Assembly (NCBI GenBank): GCA_023426125.1
Contig: JAFABI010000017.1
Location: forward strand, 1-64,000
Direction: 5' to 3'
Length of the DNA: 64,000 bases
From: Bacillota bacterium
GTDB lineage: Bacteria > Bacillota > Clostridia > Acetivibrionales > DTU013
The position numbers were made by a program, and so were the translations under genes. This document shows, one piece after another, positions 16,970-26,385 of the stretch. Within the stretch, counting starts at the first letter, position 1; each line of letters starts with the position of its first letter. A model generated the notes under the pieces. It did not search any database, was not told where the DNA came from, and saw only the letters and a list, made by a program, of their open reading frames with translations.

Positions 16970-19900
16970 ATGATAAAACCAAGAACGGGACGCAAATCAA
17001 GGCTGCTGAAATGCCTGATCCTCTGTCTGTTTACCATTTCAAGTATCTTTCCGGCTTTCGCCGTAAATGCCGCTATGGACGCGTCGGCTTCGCCTCTCAG
17101 TGATACCCAGATCCAGCTTCAATGGAGCTGGCCCATGGGAGCGGTTACTTGCAGCATTTACCGGAATGAATCAACCGCACCGATAAAAATCGTTAATATC
17201 AATACGGACAGTAATTACACCAGCTTCACCGACAGCGGCCTGACGCCGGAAACACAATATTCCTACAGGCTGGAGATGAAAAACAGCGCGAATGCCATAT
17301 TGGATAAGGCCGAAGTCACGGCAAAGACACTTACAGTCTCCAAACCAGTGATTAGTTCCGCCGTATTCAATGTAAATGCAGAGACTGAGAATGAGCATAC
17401 CATCACGCTTAAATGGAAAAACGGTTCGGCATCGGCGGTAGGAGCGGTAATAAAGCGTTCGGACGGAACAGAGCTTGCGGTATTGGATAATGTAAGCCAG
17501 TATACGTCGGGCGATATGGTGACTTATTCATTTAAAGATAAGGTGACCTCGTATGGACAGGAATTACAATATACGATAACATCAAAAGACAGCCAGGGAC
17601 GCAGATCACAGCCATCATCACCTGTAAGTGTCATACCCATAAAGCCGCCTGAAATATCTGCCGTTATGGCAAGTGGTGTTGTTACAATCAGCTGGCCTGA
17701 CAAGACCGGTATAGAGAATTTTCAGCTGGAAAGGTCAAAATATGACGGCACCACCTGGGGGAACTGGATAAGCGTCAATGCCACAATACCTGCGGGGACT
17801 GCAACCGTCACGGATAACCTCACGGCTGCCGGAACTTACAGATACAGGATGTCGGCAATTCCTACCGGTAAATATGGCGGAACCGGAAACATATCAAACC
17901 CAATAGAGAGGCTTACAGCTCCGGCAAATCTCGTATGCACTTACACGAACACTGGAAAAGTAAGCCTGACATGGACGAATGACGCAAATAATAAGGGGCT
18001 TATTAAAGTTGAGAAGGGGACGGACTCCGGAAGCTTTACGGAAATTGCAACACTGGCCAGAAATGTTACCTCCTATACGGACATGGAAACTTTAGCCCCC
18101 GGCCGGACATATTACTACAGGATAGCAGCTTATGACAGCGACAACAACAAAGCGGTAAGCAATATTGCTTCTTTCTCCCTTTCAGAGCCCGCGGCGCCCG
18201 CCGGATTAAAGGTGATCGTTGTCTCAAACAGGAATCTCAGGCTCTCCTGGGAGGATAAGTCCAGTAATGAGACTTCCTTTAAGATTGAGAGAAAAATAGG
18301 TTCGGGCAGCTACAGTGAAATTGCTACAACCGGGGCGAATGTTACCCAGTATAGCGATACCGGGGTTTTTCCCGATACTGTTTATACCTATAGGGTATTT
18401 GCGAATAATTCTTTTGGAAACTCTGCTACGTATAGCAATGAAGTGACTGTCACGGCTTCTTCGGTATCCGCTCCGGAATCACTGACAGTAAAAGCGGTAT
18501 CTCCGACGCAGATTGACCTTGCATGGACATCTTCCGGCGCGGGTTCGCAAAAAATGTTTATCGAAAGAAAGCTCGCGGCGGAGGAAACCTGGAGTGTGAT
18601 CGCTGAGGTGGCTTCGGATATCAGAAGTTACAGTGATACCGGTCTTAAGGAAAATACGCTTTATGCCTATAGAATCAGAGCGATTGTCAGTGCAAACGTA
18701 TATTCGGAATATTTCCCTAGCAGCTTTCAGAGCTATGGCGCATATACGAAGCTGGCCGCGCCTGATGGATTGACGGCGGTTGTTACAGAATATTCCGCCA
18801 TTGCTCTGGCATGGAATGATCATTCCTCTGAAACGAATTTTATTATTGAAAAGAAGGCTGGCAGCAGTAGCTCTTACTATGTAGTCGTTTCGCTACCGGC
18901 CGATACAAAAAGCTGGACAGATAACGATACGGAGCCCGGGAAGACTTATCGGTACAGGATCCAGGCCAGAACCAGCGAAAATGAATCCGATTATTCCACT
19001 GAGCTTACCATAACCGCAACCCGTATCGGCGTGCCAACCGCGCTCGCCGTAAATGAGGGTGACGACGGGAGCGTAAAGCTGACATGGCATGACAATTCGG
19101 ACAATGAATCGGGATTTGAAATATGGCGAATGGCAGGAAGCGCCGGTACCTGGGAAAAGCATGGCACCGTTGCATCAAATATAAATAGTTATACGGATAC
19201 AAAGATCGAATCGGATGTACCGTATTACTACAAGGTCAGGGCTTACATAAGCACTAACTCCGCGGTTTCAGGATTTTCCAATGAGGTCAGCATCGTAGTG
19301 CAGCTGCTTCAAGCCCCGTCCGACGTTAAAGCGGAGGCAGTATCCGATACACAGATAAGGCTTACCTGGGTGGACAACCTGACGGGAGAAACAGGGTTCA
19401 GTATTGAAAGGAAAAAGCAGGGAGGAACGTATGCCGAGGTAGGCCGGGTAGGTGCCAATCTGACGAATTATCTGGACAAGGAGCTTGAGCCGAATACGCG
19501 CTACTATTATAGGGTCAAAGCCTATGACGAAAATAAATCTTCCGAATATACCCAGGAAGTGTATGCAAACACAAAAGCCAAGGTGGTGTTCAGTGATCTG
19601 GCAAGTGTGTCATGGGCAAGGGATGCTATTGAGAATATGGCGGCCCGCGGCATGATCAACGGTATCGGCGGCGGCAAATATGCACCGCTGGAAGAGATTA
19701 CGAGGGCGCAATTTGTGAGCATCCTGATCAGGGCCTTCAATCTGGGGGATTACACTGCTTCAAGCGAGTTCTCCGACGTCAAGGAAGGCAAATGGTATTA
19801 CAAGGAGCTGATGGCAGCAAAAGCATTGGGGATTATAGCGTCGGCGGACGACACGGGTAATTTTTATCCCGAGAAGCCTATCATACGGGAAGATATTGCG

Positions 19901-20134
19901 GTAATTATCGGCAATACGCTCAGTGTGGTCAATAAACAACTGGAAAATGCAGATATCGGGATACTTGACGACTTTACGGATTGGGAATCTGTCTCTGAGG
20001 ATGCCCTGCAGAGCATGGCCAATGTATATAAAGCGGAAATAATGGTAGGCAACGGAAATGGAACCTTGACGCCAAAAAGTACGGCTTCCAGGGCTCAGGC
20101 AGCGGTGATCATATACAGGATCATAGATAGATGA
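16970..20134 (+). CDS. Secreted surface protein with nine FN3 domains and three SLH domains
   Basis: 1,054 residues. A basic N-terminus and hydrophobic stretch with AFAVNAA form a signal peptide. Nine fibronectin type III-like units follow, many starting AP-x-x-L and carrying SW or TW in the B strand, SYTD or SYSD turns and YYYR or YAYR near the end. Three SLH motifs occupy the last 190 residues (FSDLASVSWARDAIENMAAR, FSDVKEGKWYYKEL, DWESVSEDALQSMA). SLH domains bind pyruvylated secondary wall polymers, so the protein should sit on the cell surface, possibly as a carrier for the glycan made by nearby genes. ATG 16970 follows a run of G at 16956-16961. Confidence 0.85.
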   Translation: MIKPRTGRKSRLLKCLILCLFTISSIFPAFAVNAAMDASASPLSDTQIQLQWSWPMGAVTCSIYRNESTAPIKIVNINTDSNYTSFTDSGLTPETQYSYRLEMKNSANAILDKAEVTAKTLTVSKPVISSAVFNVNAETENEHTITLKWKNGSASAVGAVIKRSDGTELAVLDNVSQYTSGDMVTYSFKDKVTSYGQELQYTITSKDSQGRRSQPSSPVSVIPIKPPEISAVMASGVVTISWPDKTGIENFQLERSKYDGTTWGNWISVNATIPAGTATVTDNLTAAGTYRYRMSAIPTGKYGGTGNISNPIERLTAPANLVCTYTNTGKVSLTWTNDANNKGLIKVEKGTDSGSFTEIATLARNVTSYTDMETLAPGRTYYYRIAAYDSDNNKAVSNIASFSLSEPAAPAGLKVIVVSNRNLRLSWEDKSSNETSFKIERKIGSGSYSEIATTGANVTQYSDTGVFPDTVYTYRVFANNSFGNSATYSNEVTVTASSVSAPESLTVKAVSPTQIDLAWTSSGAGSQKMFIERKLAAEETWSVIAEVASDIRSYSDTGLKENTLYAYRIRAIVSANVYSEYFPSSFQSYGAYTKLAAPDGLTAVVTEYSAIALAWNDHSSETNFIIEKKAGSSSSYYVVVSLPADTKSWTDNDTEPGKTYRYRIQARTSENESDYSTELTITATRIGVPTALAVNEGDDGSVKLTWHDNSDNESGFEIWRMAGSAGTWEKHGTVASNINSYTDTKIESDVPYYYKVRAYISTNSAVSGFSNEVSIVVQLLQAPSDVKAEAVSDTQIRLTWVDNLTGETGFSIERKKQGGTYAEVGRVGANLTNYLDKELEPNTRYYYRVKAYDENKSSEYTQEVYANTKAKVVFSDLASVSWARDAIENMAARGMINGIGGGKYAPLEEITRAQFVSILIRAFNLGDYTASSEFSDVKEGKWYYKELMAAKALGIIASADDTGNFYPEKPIIREDIAVIIGNTLSVVNKQLENADIGILDDFTDWESVSEDALQSMANVYKAEIMVGNGNGTLTPKSTASRAQAAVIIYRIIDR

Positions 20135-20139
20135 TTCGA

Positions 20140-20215
20140 CAAGGGGCGCGCAGTGTGCATCCGCATAATGCAATCTTATGGTGGCAAAAACCGGACGGCC
20201 AATGGACGCCCCTAC
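20140..20215. repeat. Dispersed GGGGCGCGC repeat, copy 1 (inverted arms)
   Basis: The arms AGGGGCGCGCAGTGTGCATC (left) and GGACGGCCAATGGACGCCCC (right) face each other across about 30 bp. It is a diverged member of a repeat family also seen near 27290, 27410, 34780, 42600-42830 and 55400-55470. It lies just after the stop codon of the surface protein gene. Confidence 0.6.
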
Positions 20216-20273
20216 AGGAAAACTTTGATCATAGCAATGCATAGGCTGCAGAGTGGTGTGGACAAAAGGAACT

Positions 20274-21551
20274 TCATACCAACGTAAAAATATAATGGTA
20301 AAACTCTATATAGCCCTTGAGGTTCAAAACAATTTCACCTGCAAAAAACACAAGGAGCAGGGCAAAGATAACCCGCCTTGCTCTGGTTTCCTGCAGTACC
20401 TCTTCCACCGGCAAACGCTCCGCAAGCCTGTTGGCCGTGTTATGCCCGGCCGGCGAAAAAACGGCGGCCACCATCAGTATCTGCGCAAAGAAATGGTGAA
20501 GAGAGTACAAAAAGGCTTCTTTCAGGCCATATTGCCTGATTCCGTGAAGCAATAGATTAAAGACCAGGATGGCAAGAGGTGCGAGGAGCAGCCTGCTGCG
20601 AAAATTCTTAATTGCGGAATAGGCCAGCAGACCGATCCAGAGCAGTATCATCAGGAAAATGGGAATGTTTGAACTGGGAACAAAGGAAACTGCTTTACCG
20701 ATATACTCTCCGAAGGGCGATTGGTTCACCGTATCCACATAAAAAACCGTAGTGCCGAAAATTGAATATATGGTTCTTATTGCCATACCGTATAGATCAA
20801 AGTTGTCGCTGTAATTCCTTGGGCTGCTGCCGAAGACATGGAAGAAATTTTTAAAAAAGATCCGCCCAACAGGAAATACAGAGACAAGGACTGTTAAAAT
20901 TGCAGCAGATGCGGCCAGCATCGTCACTTTACGTTTCACGCCTCCAACCAGCAGCATGACCATGATGGCCCAGATCACAAAATTTGTTATTGTGATACCT
21001 GTCACGATAACGCCAAGAAGAATGGAAACGGGAACGTTTTTTTTCAGAATAAAATAATAGGACATAATCAGGGCTGCGCCGCTGAAGATATAGCTTTCTG
21101 CAAAGAAGGTAAAGATGAAGGCAGACACGGAAAAAGCATAGATGGCGAGCAAAAGGAATACATACTTCATGTCCAGCCTGTAAAACTCCCTCAGGATCTT
21201 GAAAAGATATATCAGCGCAAGGATCTGTACCATGATTTGTAAAACAATAATCAACAGATAATGGGAATTTATGCCTATATTTCCGAGTAAGGCTTTCTCG
21301 CAATACGTAAAAATATTTCCAAATACCATAAAAAGTGGGTGCTTTACTACTCTCAGAGAGCTTTCCATGTGGATGGAGTAAATGTTGACGGAATAGTAAA
21401 CATCATCCAGGGAAAAAAACCTGTCATTATTGGAATTTTTATTTATATTGTATATTCCTATACTGTTCAGTAAACATAGTACTGTAATGTAGAAAACCAG
21501 GCATACGGCAACGAAACAGGCCAGATAGCGGCTTTCTCTCCGGTATTGCAT
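20274..21551 (-). CDS. Polytopic membrane protein, possible GT-C-like glycosyltransferase
   Basis: 425 residues, about 10-11 hydrophobic helices and almost no soluble domain. An early acidic segment (RFFSLDDVYY) after the first helix lies where GT-C enzymes carry catalytic acidic residues, and HPLF follows, but no family signature is certain. It is transcribed away from walR. Its start (GAGGTGA just upstream) lies about 45 bp from a triple TGTAAT array on its own coding strand (21595-21622), so WalR control of this gene is possible. The function is unknown. Confidence 0.55.
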   Translation of the reverse strand: MQYRRESRYLACFVAVCLVFYITVLCLLNSIGIYNINKNSNNDRFFSLDDVYYSVNIYSIHMESSLRVVKHPLFMVFGNIFTYCEKALLGNIGINSHYLLIIVLQIMVQILALIYLFKILREFYRLDMKYVFLLLAIYAFSVSAFIFTFFAESYIFSGAALIMSYYFILKKNVPVSILLGVIVTGITITNFVIWAIMVMLLVGGVKRKVTMLAASAAILTVLVSVFPVGRIFFKNFFHVFGSSPRNYSDNFDLYGMAIRTIYSIFGTTVFYVDTVNQSPFGEYIGKAVSFVPSSNIPIFLMILLWIGLLAYSAIKNFRSRLLLAPLAILVFNLLLHGIRQYGLKEAFLYSLHHFFAQILMVAAVFSPAGHNTANRLAERLPVEEVLQETRARRVIFALLLVFFAGEIVLNLKGYIEFYHYIFTLV

Positions 21552-21594
21552 AACTCACCTCATGCAGCAGTTGCTATCAGGAATAATATAACCA

Positions 21595-21622
21595 ATTACA
21601 GAATAATTACAAATTCATTACA
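21595..21622 (-). promoter_or_regulatory. Triple WalR-box array between walR and a divergent membrane protein gene
   Basis: Read on the minus strand, TGTAAT occurs three times, each pair separated by exactly 5 bp (plus strand ATTACA at 21595-21600, 21606-21611 and 21617-21622). The published WalR/YycF box is TGTWAH-N5-TGTWAH. PhoP boxes of Bacillus are similar, but the gene context favours WalR. It could act on the divergent gene, on walR, or on both. Confidence 0.7.
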
Positions 21623-21707
21623 GGTTTGTGTAAAATTTGTACTTCTTTTTAAGCCGTTTAATGATATAATGTAAGTTGTACAAGATAGGGATGAAGGAGT
21701 GTGTCAC

Positions 21708-22400
21708 GTGAGCAAAAAAATATTGATTGTCGATGATGAGAAAAATATTGTTGAGATATTGAGATTCAATCTTAAGAAAGAGGGCTTCGACACGGTTGAG
21801 GCTTATGACGGCGAGCAGGCGATAGAGCTGGCTTTGAATGAGAAGCCCGACCTGATCCTGTTGGATGTCATGCTTCCGAAAATGGATGGCTTCACCGTAT
21901 GCCGCAAGCTGAGACAGCAAATATCGACGCCCATTTTGATGCTCACGGCCAGGGAGGAAGAGGTTGATAAGGTGCTCGGCCTTGAGCTGGGAGCCGATGA
22001 TTATATCACCAAGCCCTTCAGCCAGCGTGAACTGATGGCCAGAGTCAAAGCCAATATCCGCAGGACGGCCATTGAAGAAACGGAGGCCAGCAAGGGCAGC
22101 TTCATAAGATGTGGAAGCCTTGTGATTGATGTTGACCGGTATGAGGTGAAGAGGGACAACAACATCATTGACTTGACCCTGAGGGAGTTTGAACTGGTTA
22201 AATTCCTGGCCATGCATCCCGGACAGATATTTTCCAGGGAGAACCTGCTGGAAAAAGTGTGGGGCTATGAATATTATGGCGATGTACGCACGGTGGATGT
22301 CACCATTCGAAGGGTCAGGGAAAAGCTTGAAAAGGATCCCTCCGCTTGTGAGTATATTTTGACAAAAAGAGGCGTAGGATACTATTTTAATAAACAATAA
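21708..22400 (+). CDS. walR: WalR (YycF) OmpR-family response regulator
   Basis: 230 residues. Receiver domain at the N-terminus: acidic IVDDEKN, phosphoacceptor Asp in LLDVMLPKMDG (about residue 53), Thr in LMLTARE and Lys in TKPFSQREL. A winged-helix DNA-binding domain follows, ending VDVTIRRVREKLE ... TKRGVGYYF. With walK, walH and walI downstream it is the essential regulator of cell-wall hydrolase genes in Firmicutes. GTG 21708 is chosen (AAGGAG 21694-21699, 8 nt); GTG 21699 is in frame but overlaps the ribosome site. A TATAAT lies at 21665-21670. Confidence 0.88.
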   Translation: MSKKILIVDDEKNIVEILRFNLKKEGFDTVEAYDGEQAIELALNEKPDLILLDVMLPKMDGFTVCRKLRQQISTPILMLTAREEEVDKVLGLELGADDYITKPFSQRELMARVKANIRRTAIEETEASKGSFIRCGSLVIDVDRYEVKRDNNIIDLTLREFELVKFLAMHPGQIFSRENLLEKVWGYEYYGDVRTVDVTIRRVREKLEKDPSACEYILTKRGVGYYFNKQ

Positions 22401-22411
22401 ATGAGGTTTGT

Positions 22412-24214
22412 ATGTTCCTGAAAAGTTTGCAGTGGAGGCTGGTGAGCTTTTTTTGCCTGGTTACGTTTTGCCTGATCCTCCCCATAGGCCTGTACCTTAA
22501 CAAGCAGGTTGAGGATAGCTATTATGACAAATTTGTAAAAGGCATAGAGAACGGGTTCGAGTATTGGAATATTGAAGGTGACGATCCTGGCAGGGAGGAG
22601 CTTGTGGACGAATTAGACGCCAGCAGCAACCTGTTTTCGGCGAAGGATATGTACAAGAGCTACACAATTACGGATAAAACGGGCAAATTCATCTCTTCCA
22701 ATGACGATTATTTTATCAAAAACTACGGTTCGATTGAAGGCATTTTACTAAAGTCCGATAATTTCTTAAGGGCTATGGCAAATAAGAGAGGCGACAGGCA
22801 GATACTGGAGAGCTATGGCGAAATAGAATTTTTCGACTATGCCTACCCAATCGGTGATTACATCCTTTATTTCAAGTATTATAAAGATGATTGGGTTGGC
22901 ATTATTGATAATTTTAACGACATTATTTTTACCGGCTTGCTGCTGGCGATGGGGGCTGCATTCTTCCTGGGCTATTTTTTGTCAAGGACAATCACGTCTC
23001 CCCTGAAAAAGCTTATGAACAGGGCCAGGAACATTGCGGCGGGGAACTTTGACCAGTTGCTGGAGGTTAAGTCCTCCGACGATGAAATCAGCAAGCTCAC
23101 CGAGTCTTTCAACTCCATGGCCGTCAGCTTGAAAAAGACCTTAACACAAATATCCAGCGAAAAAAACAAAATGGAAACCATTTTTAACTATATGACCGAG
23201 GGAATCATCGCTTTTGATATCGACGGCGGGGTTATCCACACAAACCCCGCGTCCATGCGGATCCTTGGCGAAGAGGAGCTTACGGAAAACTTTGACGATT
23301 ATGCCAGGAGGTTCGGAATCGACTATTCCATAAAGGATGTATTGTATTTAAGTTCAAACAGGTCCGGAGAAGTTACGATAAAAATCGACAGCAGGGCGGT
23401 AAGGGTTTATTTTGCAGTATTTACCGATGAGGACAAAAAACCCGGAGGGATCATTGCGGTGCTGCAGGATATTACCGAACAGGAGCGGCTTGAAAATATG
23501 CGGAAGGATTTTGTGGCAAATGTCTCCCATGAACTGAAGACGCCCCTCACATCCATCAAGAGCTATGCCGAAACGCTTCTGGACGGGACGCTTGACGACA
23601 GGGAAACGACAGAACATTTTCTTGAGGTCATAAACTCCGAAGCAGACAGGATGACCCGGCTTGTCAGGGATTTGCTCGAGCTATCCAGGCTTGACAATCA
23701 GCAATTGAAGTGGAATATAGAGGAAATGTCTTTTGTGAGCCTTGTAAAAAGCTCTGTTGAAAAAATGGAGATGGAGGCCAATAATAAGAAACAGATGCTG
23801 GAGTGCCATGTAATCGGCGATTTGCCCAATATTGAAGCGGATTACGGCAGAATTGAGCAGGTGGTTATCAACCTGCTGAGCAATGCCATAAAATATACGC
23901 CTGAGAACGGAAAGATATCCGTATATATGGGAAGGACGAAAAACGAAGTTTATATGAAGGTGGCGGATACCGGCATTGGCATACCCGAGAGCGATCTTCC
24001 GAGAATTTTTGAGCGGTTTTACCGGGTGGACAAGGCGCGGTCAAGGGAGATGGGCGGTACCGGCCTTGGCCTGGCCATTGCCAAAGAGATTGTGGAGGCC
24101 CATTCGGGGTTTATTGCAATCACCAGTGAAAAGGAAAGGGGGACGGAAGTGCTTGTCAGACTGCCCATAAAGCAGGCAGACAGGCCTGACGGCCAACGTG
24201 TAATTGAATCTTAA
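22412..24214 (+). CDS. walK: WalK (YycG) membrane sensor histidine kinase
   Basis: 600 residues. Membrane helix 1 (about 9-28), an outer sensor segment of about 140 residues, helix 2 (about 170-190), a HAMP linker, a PAS domain (about 255-365), the dimerisation/phosphotransfer helix with NVSHELKTPLTSI, then the ATPase domain with LLSNAIKYTPEN, VADTGIGIP and GGTGLGLAI. The layout matches WalK, which senses cell-wall status and phosphorylates WalR. It starts 11 nt after the walR stop. The last codons contain an extra TGTAAT half site (24199-24204). Confidence 0.88.
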   Translation: MFLKSLQWRLVSFFCLVTFCLILPIGLYLNKQVEDSYYDKFVKGIENGFEYWNIEGDDPGREELVDELDASSNLFSAKDMYKSYTITDKTGKFISSNDDYFIKNYGSIEGILLKSDNFLRAMANKRGDRQILESYGEIEFFDYAYPIGDYILYFKYYKDDWVGIIDNFNDIIFTGLLLAMGAAFFLGYFLSRTITSPLKKLMNRARNIAAGNFDQLLEVKSSDDEISKLTESFNSMAVSLKKTLTQISSEKNKMETIFNYMTEGIIAFDIDGGVIHTNPASMRILGEEELTENFDDYARRFGIDYSIKDVLYLSSNRSGEVTIKIDSRAVRVYFAVFTDEDKKPGGIIAVLQDITEQERLENMRKDFVANVSHELKTPLTSIKSYAETLLDGTLDDRETTEHFLEVINSEADRMTRLVRDLLELSRLDNQQLKWNIEEMSFVSLVKSSVEKMEMEANNKKQMLECHVIGDLPNIEADYGRIEQVVINLLSNAIKYTPENGKISVYMGRTKNEVYMKVADTGIGIPESDLPRIFERFYRVDKARSREMGGTGLGLAIAKEIVEAHSGFIAITSEKERGTEVLVRLPIKQADRPDGQRVIES

Positions 24215-24253
24215 ATGCCATGTAATTGTTTTGTAATAAATGTTTTGTATAAT
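24199..24253 (+). promoter_or_regulatory. WalR-box promoter of a small secreted protein gene
   Basis: TGTAAT at 24221-24226 and 24232-24237 with a 5-bp spacer is an exact WalR box, and another TGTAAT lies 22 bp upstream at 24199-24204. A promoter TTGTTT (24226-24231), 16 bp, TATAAT (24248-24253) overlaps the box. Phosphorylated WalR would therefore bind on or next to the -35 element. Confidence 0.72.
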
Positions 24254-24333
24254 CATAATAGTAGTATCATACATATGTTGGCGAAATAATGGTCGCTGTT
24301 CTAATTGAACTACATAAAGGGGTATCGTTCGGT

Positions 24334-24945
24334 ATGTTAAAGAAATTGATTTGCACTATGCTCGTATTGTCGATATTTTTGGTTTTCGGATTGACCGCTT
24401 TTGCGGATCCTACAGCCACTCCCACGGCTACGCCCGCTGCGACGCCGAAAAATTCGCCTGCTTTATCGGAGGATGTTGCAAAGGTACTCGGCGAAATCGG
24501 CAAGGATGCGGAAACAGACAAGGCCGGCAAGATTCTGGTCACCATTACCATGCCCGACCAGTCTACGGTCAGCATAACCAAGAAGTCCTACATAGTATCA
24601 GGACTTTCCGATTATTCGGGTGTTACGGTGGTTTTACAGGTCTATGATGAAGAGCAGGGTAAGTATGTGGCGATGAAAAATACCGATGGTGAAAGCTCAT
24701 GGGATATTGGAGACATCGGCGCCTTCAAAAAGGAAATCGTATTGAACGAAGGGGTGAACAAGATCAGGATATTAGCTTTCAAGGCATCAGCGAAAAGCGT
24801 GCTTAAAACGGAGGATGTCCAGGTCAATAAATACTCTCTTATTTTACAGAAAGCAGGCATAAAGGATGTAATCGTCAATGCGGTGGTTGATTTTACGGCG
24901 GATTTGAACGAATTTTTGTTTAACAATAATAAACCGTCCAAATAA
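24334..24945 (+). CDS. Small secreted protein of the wal operon, function unknown
   Basis: 203 residues. A signal peptide (LICTMLVLSIFLVFGL then AFA) is followed by a Thr/Pro/Ala-rich linker with TPTATPAATP, then a soluble domain that seems to be a small beta sandwich (about residues 60-180). I recognise no enzyme motif; the middle looks like an Ig- or carbohydrate-binding-type fold. ATG 24334 follows AAAGGGG (24316-24322). It sits between walK and walH behind its own WalR-box promoter, so it is probably an exported target or modulator of the Wal system. The family is unknown to me. Confidence 0.6.
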   Translation: MLKKLICTMLVLSIFLVFGLTAFADPTATPTATPAATPKNSPALSEDVAKVLGEIGKDAETDKAGKILVTITMPDQSTVSITKKSYIVSGLSDYSGVTVVLQVYDEEQGKYVAMKNTDGESSWDIGDIGAFKKEIVLNEGVNKIRILAFKASAKSVLKTEDVQVNKYSLILQKAGIKDVIVNAVVDFTADLNEFLFNNNKPSK

Positions 24946-24970
24946 GGTAAACGGTGGACCGGGGCTTTAG

Positions 24971-26383
24971 ATGAAACATGTGAATAGAGAGCGGATAAAA
25001 TCCATAGTATTAATTGCATTGTTCATAATAAGCTTAATACAGGTAGGAATCCTATGGTCAAAGCAAAGCCACAGGCTTCCTATCAGTTTTTTATCGGGAA
25101 TTTTCAGCAGACCCCGGATTCCGGTGACTGACGAAATAACCCGTGATGAGCTTTTTTTACCCTACAGGCTGGTTTTGTCCAACGGTGAACAATCCCATTG
25201 GATTCTTGACAGAAAAGACCCTGAATATAAACTGCTGTGGGAGGAAACGAAAGAATATCTCACTGCCATTTTAAACGGCAATCTGACTCTGTCTGCAGCC
25301 AGCCAGGAAAGCTGGGGGGATATTACCTCGAAAAAAGGTTTTGTATTTGAGTTCAAGACGGCCATAAGGCCTGATTTGCTCAAATGGTTCCTGGGGGACC
25401 CCAACTCTTCCGTTGAGCTTCCTTCCGTCTATAAAATCATGATCCTGCCGGACAGCAATAATAACAGCCTTAATACCATTTATTTCTATGACATGAACAA
25501 TACCAATCGAAAGATCTACAAATACCAGTCAAGGGAGCTTGTTCGAAAGAAAAGCTTTACGGAAATATTGGCTCCCTTTCAAGAAGAAGGCCAGACCGCT
25601 TACCGTGAATATAACACCATGCACGACAGTAAATTTGATGAACGCTGGGATACCGAGCCGGATGTCCTTTTAAGCACTTCGCCTGCCTTCTGGCCTTACC
25701 GTATCCTTTCATGCTCGGTCCCCGACAGAGCAGCCAACGAGGATGGACTGGCGGAAGCGCTGCTGGGCAGTCAGAAAGAAAGGTATGTGAATAAAAAATA
25801 CAATGATGGCGTTATACAATTCAACACTACGGAGAACTTGTACAAGATTTACCCTGACGGGACACTGGAATTCCAGAATTTTTCCGAAGCGGATTCCGGT
25901 GTCCGGGGAAACATTGGCGCGGCTTTATTGAACGCCTACGACTTTATAAAAAAGGCGGAATCCGTGACCAACAGGAAAGCCGATATTTACCTCTCCGAAA
26001 TGGAGCTGCTGCCGAACGGAGCATACAGATTTTATTTCGATTATATGGTTGAAGGATATCCTGTCCACATCGATGTGCTGTTAGCGGACTCCGGCGATAA
26101 GACCACCCATGCCGTTACCATTGAAGCCAATAGCAGGAGGGTGCTTAGCTGCAGGTACATTTTAAGGGATTTTGCCGAAGCAGGTAAAAATAGTTATTAC
26201 GACAGGTTTCTGGAGGTTATGAACGACGGCAATATCAGCTACCAGCAGCTGCAAATCAAGGATATTGGCGTCGGATATGTCATGGATTCCATTGATGACG
26301 GGCAGTTGGAGCCTTATATAGTGCTGGAGAATAAAGGCACAGGGCTGATTACAAAAAAACTGGATGCGCAAAAAGGAGATTGA
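24971..26383 (+). CDS. walH: WalH (YycH) regulator of WalK
   Basis: 470 residues with one N-terminal membrane helix (IKSIVLIALFIISLIQVGIL) and a large outer part. Length, topology and place just before a YycI-like gene match YycH, which with YycI binds WalK at the membrane and adjusts its activity. Motifs include HWILDRKDPEY early and FYDMNNTNRKIYKY in the middle. Sequence conservation in this family is low, so the call leans on position. Confidence 0.75.
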   Translation: MKHVNRERIKSIVLIALFIISLIQVGILWSKQSHRLPISFLSGIFSRPRIPVTDEITRDELFLPYRLVLSNGEQSHWILDRKDPEYKLLWEETKEYLTAILNGNLTLSAASQESWGDITSKKGFVFEFKTAIRPDLLKWFLGDPNSSVELPSVYKIMILPDSNNNSLNTIYFYDMNNTNRKIYKYQSRELVRKKSFTEILAPFQEEGQTAYREYNTMHDSKFDERWDTEPDVLLSTSPAFWPYRILSCSVPDRAANEDGLAEALLGSQKERYVNKKYNDGVIQFNTTENLYKIYPDGTLEFQNFSEADSGVRGNIGAALLNAYDFIKKAESVTNRKADIYLSEMELLPNGAYRFYFDYMVEGYPVHIDVLLADSGDKTTHAVTIEANSRRVLSCRYILRDFAEAGKNSYYDRFLEVMNDGNISYQQLQIKDIGVGYVMDSIDDGQLEPYIVLENKGTGLITKKLDAQKGD

Positions 26384-26385
26384 CC

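Noticed and set aside
20253..20555. Plus-strand frame opposite the end of the polytopic membrane protein gene
   Set aside because: Antisense to a clear multi-helix protein; highly basic translation without family features.
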